A DNA stretch of 64,000 nucleotides from Komagataeibacter diospyri (GTDB lineage: Bacteria; Pseudomonadota; Alphaproteobacteria; Acetobacterales; Acetobacteraceae): positions 62,001 to 126,000 of the forward strand of contig NZ_BDLU01000032.1 of NCBI RefSeq assembly GCF_006538165.1. The letters run 5' to 3'. Of the stretch, positions 24,199-30,985 are shown one piece after another. Position numbers and translations under genes: made by a program. The notes under the pieces are model-generated. The model did no database searches, was not told the DNA's origin, and saw nothing but the letters and a program-made list of their open reading frames with translations. Within the stretch, counting starts at the first letter, position 1. The number at the start of each line of letters is the position of its first letter.

Positions 24199-24936
24199 TT
24201 ATTTGGCATTATGTTCCTTGATTGTGTCCTCTATCCGTGCGTAATGGACTTCACTGCGCCAACCATAAAGCAACTCTTCCCATTCAAATATTCTATGAAT
24301 TGACACAATATCGTTTATATTTAAATTAAAAATATTCCAGTCTTCATTCATTCCATTACATCCAAATGAAATAACATCCTTATTTACTCCCAAAAACCTT
24401 CCACACATTGCATCAATATTACTTGTGAAAATAATCATTGGCCTTCTGAAAGATTTACACAAATCGCCGAAATATGGATCAATTAATAAATTAATGTCTT
24501 TCATGTAGTATAAAATGTCCCCAGACAGCCACCTCTCCGACAACGAGTCTGAAGGCATCAAGAAGGCTGTAACATTCTTCGGAACAGACAGATCCTCATC
24601 CAATAACCCTGGAGGACAAGAAACTTTCATTGAAGTATTATCCAAAATAACAAATGAATTCGTTTTTTGTGACTTTATGGTTGATTTTACATCAATAAGA
24701 ATTTTATTTTTATTATTCGTCTCCTGCAGTATATTAATATCGTTCCCTGCCAATAAATCGTTTATACTGACATCAAGGGCTTTTGATATTTTTTCAATAT
24801 ACTCAACAGTTAACCTTCTTTGCCCTTTTTCGAGCCGATCTATTTGAGACTGAGAAACACCGAGAACATTCGCCAATTTAGCTTGAGACAAGCCGCGAAT
24901 CTCTCTCATTTCACGTATATAATTTTTCTTTGCCAT
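24199..24936 (-). CDS. C1-type phage repressor with N-terminal HTH
   Basis: The 245-residue protein starts MAKKNYIREMREIRGLSQAK, an XRE helix-turn-helix (LANVLGVSQSQIDRLEKGQR) over about residues 8-62. The C-terminal half resembles a LexA/S24-type dimerisation domain (SDSLSERWLSGDILYYMKD), but I do not see a clear Ser-Lys peptidase pair, so it may not self-cleave. A perfect operator-like palindrome lies eight bases upstream. The gene is clearly AT-rich compared with the chromosome, pointing to recent transfer. Confidence 0.75.
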   Translation of the reverse strand: MAKKNYIREMREIRGLSQAKLANVLGVSQSQIDRLEKGQRRLTVEYIEKISKALDVSINDLLAGNDINILQETNNKNKILIDVKSTIKSQKTNSFVILDNTSMKVSCPPGLLDEDLSVPKNVTAFLMPSDSLSERWLSGDILYYMKDINLLIDPYFGDLCKSFRRPMIIFTSNIDAMCGRFLGVNKDVISFGCNGMNEDWNIFNLNINDIVSIHRIFEWEELLYGWRSEVHYARIEDTIKEHNAK

Positions 24937-24943
24937 GACCCAT

Positions 24944-24960
24944 TATGCCGTACTGGCATA
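24944..24960 (-). promoter_or_regulatory. Palindrome at the repressor start, likely C1 operator
   Basis: TATGCC-GTACT-GGCATA is a perfect six-base inverted repeat centred about 16 bases before the repressor start. A second half site, TGGCATTA, lies at 24981-24988. Autoregulation by the C1-like protein is the simplest reading. Confidence 0.5.
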
Positions 24961-25312
24961 TCAGCCGTCCAACACCATATTGGCATTATAATTAAAACGT
25001 CTTTCTTCCTTTCCTGTCCCACACTACAGGCATTTTGTTCCCCCCTTGTTCGCTACCACGTTCCAGTTATCCATCCGACCCCTTCGCCACAATGCCTGCC
25101 TCATTTCCCGCTATAATGGCCTGACGACCGGGCTGCTTGAAGGAAGTTGAACGAATGATGCATCATACCCGATCGACGCAGAACGCCAGAAACATCACGA
25201 TATAATTCGTGAGGTTGCAACCAATATGCCATCAAACCATATCTACCTTGAATGAGAATAAAGGAATAATTTCCTATTTTCTTGTTCATATTGGTTCTTA
25301 GATGTAAAATTC

Positions 25313-25325
25313 ACACCTAGGGTGT
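25313..25325 (+). promoter_or_regulatory. Palindrome ACACCTAGGGTGT upstream of the Panacea gene
   Basis: A perfect 5-base inverted repeat with a 3-base centre lies 165 bases before the Panacea gene start, in a 550-base region (24937-25490) with no confident gene. It may be an operator for the rightward transcript; no protein can be assigned. Confidence 0.3.
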
Positions 25326-25490
25326 ATCCTCAGACGCATGAATGGCGTTGTATGCGAAAACAGTTTTGCACGGGTGCATTCATGCGCGACGGGCAAGACC
25401 GACAGAGCTTGGGTTTGGACGTGAGAGCGTATCCCGAGCTTTTCGTGTCGAAAGAGTTTTGTGGAGGCATTTAGTCAGGGAGGTCATGTG

Positions 25491-26003
25491 ATGCCTAATC
25501 ATAATGTTGCGGCGATCGCTAACGAGTTCCTCAAACGCGCACGCAGAGATGAGTGTGGACTGACAAATATGCAACTCCAGAAGCTTCCATATATTGCTCA
25601 TGGATGGGGACTCGTGGCGTTAGATGCGCCGTTAATTGAACAGCAGCCACAAACTTGGCCATACGGTCCGGTTTATCCAGACCTGTATCAAGATTTGAAA
25701 AGATATGGTGCTGGCTCAGTGACTGCCCTAATTCGAGAAAACAACTCTTCTCCATTCAAGGAAGAACGAGGGGATGTGATTTCTGGGTGTTTGACACGAG
25801 CAGAGTCTAAACTCCTAGATACAGTATGGAAGAAATATGGAAGTTTATCTGGAAGCGCTTTATCTAGGATCACGCATCTTCCCGACACTCCGTGGTCTCA
25901 AGTAATGAAAACAGATGGCCCATTTTCGACAATAAATAACGAAGTTATAAAAAAACATTACAAATATTTAAAAAATAAAAATATAGAAAAAGAAAAGTCT
26001 TGA
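25491..26003 (+). CDS. Panacea (DUF4065) domain protein, probable antitoxin
   Basis: The 170-residue protein matches the Panacea/SocA-like fold: VAAIANEFLKRARRDECGLT, MQLQKLPYIAHGWGL, WPYGPVYPDLYQDLKRYGAG, and a C-terminal helix region with TPWSQVMK. Panacea domains are known as versatile antitoxins paired with many unrelated toxins, and also appear in phage-related regulators. GGGAGG lies about nine bases before the ATG at 25491, better than the upstream start at 25461. A membrane protein gene follows after six bases, its presumed partner. The codon use is AT-rich. Confidence 0.75.
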   Translation: MPNHNVAAIANEFLKRARRDECGLTNMQLQKLPYIAHGWGLVALDAPLIEQQPQTWPYGPVYPDLYQDLKRYGAGSVTALIRENNSSPFKEERGDVISGCLTRAESKLLDTVWKKYGSLSGSALSRITHLPDTPWSQVMKTDGPFSTINNEVIKKHYKYLKNKNIEKEKS

Positions 26004-26009
26004 TTCTTT

Positions 26010-26585
26010 ATGTCCACAACTCAGGATCAACCTGACCTTTCTTTTATAGGCCCAGCAGCAGAATTATCAGAAGATAGCGAAACTGCCTCCCCTCCGGGAG
26101 GTAGTTCTGCGGGTGATGAAAAGAATCCTGATAAAGACAATGGCAATGTGGCCGATTTTGTTACTGCCTTTGCCAGACAATTAGAGGCCGAAGCTCGAGA
26201 GGCCGCAATTGCAGACAGCAAAGCAAAACGAGAAAGAGAAAAAGAGCGACTTCTTGATGAGTTGAAATCATCAAGACAAGACAGAAAAATAAAAAGAAAA
26301 TTTAGTGATGATGTATTGAGTTATCTTTGGTGGTTTTCTTTCTGTTGCTTAGCAATAATTTTCCTTCAAGGTTTTTCTCCAAAAGTAGATCTTCATTATC
26401 ATAGCGATCATTTTTGGAATATCGAGCTAAGATCGAGTGGTTTCCATATTGGAAATACGCCGCTGACAACATTGATCGGCAGTACGGCAGCAAGTGCTAT
26501 TGGACTGGTTGCAATAGTCCTAACCGGCCTTTTCAAAGTTAAAAAAGATGAAGGAAAGAGAAAGGATAGCGACAAAAAAACCTGA
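26010..26585 (+). CDS. Two-helix membrane protein paired with the Panacea gene
   Basis: The 191-residue protein has an acidic, disordered N-terminus, a charged helical stretch (residues ~50-98, LEAEAREAAIADSKAKRERE and on), one membrane helix near residues 105-125 (SYLWWFSFCCLAIIFLQGFS), a short exposed loop, a second helix near 150-176 (TTLIGSTAASAIGLVAIVLT) and a lysine-rich end. The IGSTAASAIGL-type second helix is familiar from membrane proteins found beside Panacea genes. It begins six bases after the Panacea stop, so they form one operon. A toxic or effector role at the membrane is inference. Confidence 0.65.
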   Translation: MSTTQDQPDLSFIGPAAELSEDSETASPPGGSSAGDEKNPDKDNGNVADFVTAFARQLEAEAREAAIADSKAKREREKERLLDELKSSRQDRKIKRKFSDDVLSYLWWFSFCCLAIIFLQGFSPKVDLHYHSDHFWNIELRSSGFHIGNTPLTTLIGSTAASAIGLVAIVLTGLFKVKKDEGKRKDSDKKT

Positions 26586-26744
26586 AACCAAGATTGAGCA
26601 GACTGATAGAATAGCAGGACTGCACACCGCCCATATCCAGCACCCTCGAAGACGTAGAACGCCTGGCAAAAGCTCTTCAATCTGCATCACCTGCATAGGC
26701 CATGTAGTAGTCAGACGACTGCCACAAAGCGCCAGCCCGGTGTT

Positions 26745-26834
26745 GATTCCGTAATATCAGAAGATTACGCAATGCCCGCCGAGCAGGCGCATTTCCGGGC
26801 GTTGGCGCGGAAGCATCTGGAAAGGCTGCTCTAA
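26745..26834 (+). pseudogene. C-terminal fragment of an unidentified gene
   Basis: A plus-strand frame reads DSVISEDYAMPAEQAHFRAL then ARKHLERLL and stops. It looks like the end of a helical protein but has no matching start or ribosome site, so it is probably debris. Nothing else was recognised in 26586-26869. Confidence 0.25.
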
Positions 26835-26869
26835 AATTTAGCGGCAGGCGGCCTTCCGGATTTCACGCA

Positions 26870-26885
26870 AATTGTATCTACAATT
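26870..26885 (+). promoter_or_regulatory. Palindrome before brnT, likely BrnA operator
   Basis: AATTGTATCTACAATT is a perfect 7-base inverted repeat around TC, 38 bases before brnT. A related half site, TATACAATC, lies at 26912-26920. BrnA is known to repress its own operon; assigning this site to it is inference. Confidence 0.5.
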
Positions 26886-26923
26886 AAATTGATCTTATGC
26901 TCTTTATCGTATATACAATCTGA

Positions 26924-27187
26924 ATGAGATACGATTGGGACGAAGCCAAGCGCCAGAGCAATATCGAAAAGCATGGCGTGGACTTTGTTACCGCTGAGGA
27001 TTTCGAATGGGATGTAGCACTGGTGTTTGCCAGTCGCAGTTCCAGCGAACCTCGGCTCTGTGCCGTCGCGCCAATCAATCTCCGCCTTCATGTGCTGGTG
27101 TTCAGCATTGAAACGCGTGTTGTCCGCATTATCAGCCTGCGCAAGGCAAACAAACGGGAGGCAACGCTCTATGCCGCGCAAACCTGA
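26924..27187 (+). CDS. brnT: BrnT-type toxin
   Basis: The 87-residue protein starts MRYDWDEAKRQSNIEKHGVD, the BrnT hallmark (a Y-D-x-x-K-x-x-x-N-x-x-K-H-G pattern), then DFEWDVALVFASR and VVRIISLRKANKREATLY, the conserved RIISxRKAxxxE end. BrnT is a RelE-fold ribonuclease. It overlaps the antitoxin gene by 17 bases. Compared with the family it appears complete. Confidence 0.9.
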   Translation: MRYDWDEAKRQSNIEKHGVDFVTAEDFEWDVALVFASRSSSEPRLCAVAPINLRLHVLVFSIETRVVRIISLRKANKREATLYAAQT

Positions 27188-27473
27188 ATTCATCATGCCG
27201 ACCGATGAAGAAGATGCCCGGATCAACCGGGGCATTGCATCAGACCTCGATAGCCCCGAACTGACCGCGGCAGATTTCCACAATGCCCGGCCTGCCCGGT
27301 CTGCTGTGCCAGAACTGGCCTCTGTCAGCAGGGTACGTGGGCCACAGAAAGCACCGACCAAAAAGCTGGTTTCCATGCGTCTGGATCCGGACCTTGTAGA
27401 GCGCCTGAAAGCTGACGGTCCCGGATGGCAGCGGCGTGCGAATGACATGCTTCGGCAGGCTGTGGGGTTGTGA
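27171..27473 (+). CDS. brnA: BrnA-type antitoxin
   Basis: The 100-residue protein MPRKPEFIMPTDEEDARINR continues to a C-terminal ribbon-helix-helix (KKLVSMRLDPDLVERLKADG, WQRRANDMLRQAV), the BrnA layout with an N-terminal toxin-binding arm. It starts inside brnT, so the pair is co-translated. It should neutralise BrnT and bind the palindrome at 26870. Confidence 0.85.
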   Translation: MPRKPEFIMPTDEEDARINRGIASDLDSPELTAADFHNARPARSAVPELASVSRVRGPQKAPTKKLVSMRLDPDLVERLKADGPGWQRRANDMLRQAVGL

Positions 27474-27674
27474 GTAATGGCAAGGATGACATTAAGTCGG
27501 CGGGAGTCGGATGGGGCAGCGGAGTAGCCACATCCCCCTTCTCCTGCACAACCAATGATGCCATCCTCATCATGACGCGCCGTGACACGGTGTAATTCTC
27601 CCAGCCGTAGGACGGTTTTCGGGCCGGATCGCCATGCAGGGTTCCCGGGAGGCCCTGCCGGTGCGTCACTCTCT

Positions 27675-27777
27675 CCTTAAAGATTTCCTTATCTGCCAGA
27701 TACAAAATGAGATTATCCAGACACGCACCGGATACGTGCGCCAGTTAAGACTCCCTCTCATCTAAAGGGAGGCCAGC
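27675..27777 (+). promoter_or_regulatory. 103-bp upstream region conserved with 13706-13808
   Basis: This stretch before peptide copy B aligns gaplessly with the region before copy A. It ends in an AAAGGGAGG ribosome site. The 200 bases before it (27474-27674) hold no supported gene. Confidence 0.6.
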
Positions 27778-27897
27778 ATGATAAAGAAAATAGTCTTTCT
27801 GGCGCTGGCACTGCTAACGGCGGCAGTGGTCAGCTATCCAACAATCACCAATGCACATCGGGCCGTTCAGCCAGCTTCCCTTTTTGACCAGCGGTGA
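27778..27897 (+). CDS. Small exported peptide, copy B (39 residues)
   Basis: The product MIKKIVFLALALLTAAVVSY continues PTITNAHRAVQPASLFDQR and stops. It is a signal peptide (cleavage likely after TNA) plus a mature peptide of about 12 residues. It is a close paralogue of the N-terminus of copy A at 13809, with mostly silent or conservative differences. AAAGGGAGG precedes the ATG. A mature peptide this short could act as a secreted signal, or the gene could be an export-linked leader; neither is shown. Confidence 0.55.
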   Translation: MIKKIVFLALALLTAAVVSYPTITNAHRAVQPASLFDQR

Positions 27898-27958
27898 GGT
27901 GCGTTGACCCGCCTCCTGCCGGTAATGAAGGATTAATCTCCATCATTAGAGATATAAG

Positions 27959-28207
27959 ATGCCATTTTATAAATCGCTGCACCATTTCATACAGAACTCG
28001 CACAGGAATTTTGATATCACCACCGCACATGCACCGGGTCATGAAGCCCCGGATGCCGGTATTTACCGATGCACAGGGTGCGGACGCGAGATTGGTCTGG
28101 CAAAGGGTCACGCTTTACCACAGCAGAACCACCATCAGCACGCACTGCGGGATGGCCCTATCAGGTGGCAGCTTGTGGCAGCGGCGATTGAGAAGGGTTC
28201 TCCTTAG
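27959..28207 (+). CDS. Small CxxC/HHQH protein of unknown function
   Basis: The 82-residue product has HEAPDAGIYRCTGCGREIGL, then LPQQNHHQHALRDGPIRWQL. The combination of one CxxC, an NHHQH motif and PIRWQL is a recognisable family of small soluble proteins common in alphaproteobacteria, of unknown function; metal binding by Cys and His is likely. The 3' end overlaps the minus-strand gene at 28161-28400 by 47 bases. Confidence 0.65.
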   Translation: MPFYKSLHHFIQNSHRNFDITTAHAPGHEAPDAGIYRCTGCGREIGLAKGHALPQQNHHQHALRDGPIRWQLVAAAIEKGSP

Positions 28208-28400
28208 AATAATCAATGATCCGTCTGACTGACAGGGGCGGATCATAAAACCCGGCATTCGGAAAATGCCGCCACATGACCGGGGCGAGATCAGCAACGG
28301 CGCGCGCCACTATAACCAGTTTCCCGGACTCAATATTGCTTCCCATGAAGTCACAGACAGCTTTGACATCGGGGTCCATTTCGACAACCAGTTTATCCAT
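28161..28400 (-). CDS. Hypothetical 79-residue protein
   Basis: The product starts MDKLVVEMDPDVKAVCDFMG with GGAGG five bases before the ATG. It continues with VARAVADLAPVMWRHFPNAG and a basic end. It is co-oriented with the large virion genes but separated from them by a 53-base gap. No family recognised. The tail-to-tail overlap with the CxxC gene leaves its last residues uncertain. Confidence 0.5.
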   Translation of the reverse strand: MDKLVVEMDPDVKAVCDFMGSNIESGKLVIVARAVADLAPVMWRHFPNAGFYDPPLSVRRIIDYSKENPSQSPLPQAAT

Positions 28401-28453
28401 AATGTCCTCCACGTGATTACTCTACCGCACAGTAGGGTATCTGTACAATAGGC

Positions 28454-30985
28454 TTACTGACCCGCCATTGCCTGATACGGGCTCCAGCTAGGCGACAGCC
28501 AGAACTTCTGGCCCTGGTTCTGCTGGATGCCCTGTTGGTAGCGCCTGAGGTATCCGGGGTTCATCATTTCCTGCAGGCGATAGAACACCAGATAATCGAG
28601 GGCGGCGCGGGTGTAGAACAGGTTGCCGAACGGCAGTTCCCGCCGGGCTTCCTGCAGCAGGTTCATCTCGAACGTCTTGCCCTTGGGCGCATCGGCGCTG
28701 CCCAGCGCCATGTCGCGGCTGTTGGCGAACATCTTGAACAGGCTGCTGGCGTCCGAGAAGGTCGGGCCTGCCAGCGTTTCGAGGAATGAGTTGCCCATGC
28801 GGCTCTGTTCGCCAAACAGGAAATCACCATAGATCCCTGCCCCGCCGCCCTGCTGCATGGCAGCCAGCACGGTGCGCCAGTCGGCCGGGTCGCGCGGTTC
28901 CTTGCCCACGGCCATCGCTTTCAGGCTCATGGCGGCGTAGCCCAGAACGGTTGTGGCCACGATCAGGTGCGCGATGCCCGCCACGTCCGCGCCGTCGCGC
29001 GTGACCTCCCTGCCCCACACGCGCCGGATATGCGTAAGCGGGAACGACTTGAACTGCATGAGCATCCGCATGGCCTGCCCCAGCACCGGGTTCACCCGGT
29101 CGGCGGCGGCGTAGCTGCCCTGCATGAAGGCCTGCGTGCGCGGGTCGATCTCGGTCATGCCCTCGCGCACCTGGTCGATAATGTAGGAGGACAGCTTTGA
29201 TTGCAGTTCGTTGCGGGCTTCATCGTGGGTGATGTTGTCGCGCAGCAGGGGTTTCAGGTCGTCCTCGGTCAGGTGATCCAGTTCGGCTGGCAGGATGTGC
29301 ATGTTGCCATCTGCCGCTTCCTTCGCCGTGCCGCGCAGCACGTTCCATTCGGCTTCATCAATGCCGTAGCGCGTGAGCGACTGGCGCAGTTTTGGGTGCA
29401 GGCCGCTGAAATCCTTTCCTGCATTGCGCCCAAGGTTGTGGGTCAGCATGGTGCCGAACCCTTCCTTCATGGCGTCGGTCCAGTATTGCAGGCCGTTCAG
29501 CCGATGGAAGAACTGCACGGTGCGACCCATCTTGCCCAGCGGGCCGTCCTCGCCATGGAAGCGGGTCATGATCGCGCCCAGCGTGCCGTCAATCCCCACG
29601 CCCATCATGTGCGCGATCTGGCGCCGGTTGCGCGTGCCCTTGCTGAGCGTGCCGGGAACCACGCTTTTCAGCGCGTTCATGTAGCTTTCCAGCAGCGGGA
29701 TGCCGTTATGCCGCGCCACCGAAGCCGTGACCGCGATATCGGGCAGCGAGGACAGCACCACGCCACCCAACTTGGTGATGGCCTGATAGGAGCGCAGATA
29801 GGCCCCGATGGCGGCAATGGTCTTGTTCTGCGGCGCGGCCGCCCGGCCGGTCACGACATCGACCAGCGCGCCATCCTTCAGCGTGCGCAGCCTGTCCACC
29901 GTCTTGAAGTCGTTGCGGTCTTTGGCTGTGGCTATGGCCCGATCGGCCACATGGTCGAACATGGCGCGCGGGTTGGTGCCCAGCGTACGCATGACGGCGG
30001 CGTTGCGTGCGCCGCGCTCCATGCCCTGCATCACGCTGTCCAGTACGTTGCCCTGGCCAAACTGCTCGTTATAGGCCAGCCAGTCATCGGCCGATCTGAA
30101 CATCAGGCTGCGTTCCTGACTGGCGCGTTTGGCGGCATTGGCCGGTCCCCTGAAGCCGGACAGCCAGTCCGATCCGTTGGCGCTTTCATGCACGCCCGAT
30201 GCCAGCGCCTGCCATGTGGCGCGCAGGTAATGTTCCTCGCTGGTGTCGGCATCCAGCCGGTCAAAGGTGCGCGGGTCCAGCTTCGGCAGGATGCTGTCGC
30301 GCCATGCCCGGTAATCTTCCTCGCCGCCGTTGCCGCGGATCTTCCACATGTCATGGCTCTGGCGGGTGACGTAGTGTTCCTGTTTTCCGATCCATGCTCC
30401 GGCCTCGTTCTGCAGGGCGCGGACCTTTTCCTGATGGCGGTGCAGGATCTCGGCGGCCTGCCGGGCGTGTTCGTTACCCGTGGCCGCGCCCGATGCCGGG
30501 TCATCCAGCCGCCACATCTCACGCGCGATATCGCGGTCAAAGTCATGGTTGCGGCGGGTCACGGCCTTGAGCAGCCCGGCGCGGTCGAGGTCCGTCACCA
30601 GCGGGCCCATGACATCCGCAACCAGAGCGTGTGTCGTGGCCGCAACCGACAGGGCGGCCCCGCGCTGCGTGTTCTCGCGCCCGGCGATGATGCCTTCCAG
30701 CGCCTGCGCTTCCTCGCCTTCGGTCAGGCGGCCCATGATCTCGGACCGGCGGGCAAGGTTGATCTTCTGGTTGCGTTCCTCGATCAGGGAGGCGATGCGG
30801 CGTTCCATGCCAAGCTGCCGCCCGGCCTCGCGCGCGGCGTCCTGCGGCGACATGCCTTCGCTCATCAGGCGGTCCATGCGGCGCTGGGTGCTGGCGAACA
30901 CCTCATGCAGTTCATCTTCGGACAGGGCGCGGCCCGCGGCGCGCGCGGCGGTCTCGAAACAGTGGCGATATGATCCGTCAGCCAT
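28454..30985 (-). CDS. Phage internal virion (ejection) protein, 843 residues
   Basis: A large, mostly helical protein. The N-terminal 120 residues carry charged helices (EDELHEVFASTQRRMDRLMS, SLIEERNQKINLARRSEIMG), the middle has long alanine-rich helices, and near residues 675-700 there is a hydrophobic stretch (IAHLIVATTVLGYAAMSLKA). This composition and its place next to a second large gene match the pore-forming ejection proteins of short-tailed phages. It overlaps the upstream gene by eight bases. No lytic transglycosylase motif was found. Specific function inferred from context. Confidence 0.6.
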   Translation of the reverse strand: MADGSYRHCFETAARAAGRALSEDELHEVFASTQRRMDRLMSEGMSPQDAAREAGRQLGMERRIASLIEERNQKINLARRSEIMGRLTEGEEAQALEGIIAGRENTQRGAALSVAATTHALVADVMGPLVTDLDRAGLLKAVTRRNHDFDRDIAREMWRLDDPASGAATGNEHARQAAEILHRHQEKVRALQNEAGAWIGKQEHYVTRQSHDMWKIRGNGGEEDYRAWRDSILPKLDPRTFDRLDADTSEEHYLRATWQALASGVHESANGSDWLSGFRGPANAAKRASQERSLMFRSADDWLAYNEQFGQGNVLDSVMQGMERGARNAAVMRTLGTNPRAMFDHVADRAIATAKDRNDFKTVDRLRTLKDGALVDVVTGRAAAPQNKTIAAIGAYLRSYQAITKLGGVVLSSLPDIAVTASVARHNGIPLLESYMNALKSVVPGTLSKGTRNRRQIAHMMGVGIDGTLGAIMTRFHGEDGPLGKMGRTVQFFHRLNGLQYWTDAMKEGFGTMLTHNLGRNAGKDFSGLHPKLRQSLTRYGIDEAEWNVLRGTAKEAADGNMHILPAELDHLTEDDLKPLLRDNITHDEARNELQSKLSSYIIDQVREGMTEIDPRTQAFMQGSYAAADRVNPVLGQAMRMLMQFKSFPLTHIRRVWGREVTRDGADVAGIAHLIVATTVLGYAAMSLKAMAVGKEPRDPADWRTVLAAMQQGGGAGIYGDFLFGEQSRMGNSFLETLAGPTFSDASSLFKMFANSRDMALGSADAPKGKTFEMNLLQEARRELPFGNLFYTRAALDYLVFYRLQEMMNPGYLRRYQQGIQQNQGQKFWLSPSWSPYQAMAGQ

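Noticed and set aside
25101-25289. 62-residue minus-strand frame near the repressor operator
   Set aside because: No ribosome site, and the sequence is not convincing as protein.
25380-25474. 30-residue frame just before the Panacea gene
   Set aside because: No ribosome site and no pattern; treated as leader DNA.
29201-30973. 590-residue plus-strand open frame
   Set aside because: It is the shadow of the ejection protein gene on the other strand; no ribosome site and no domain pattern.
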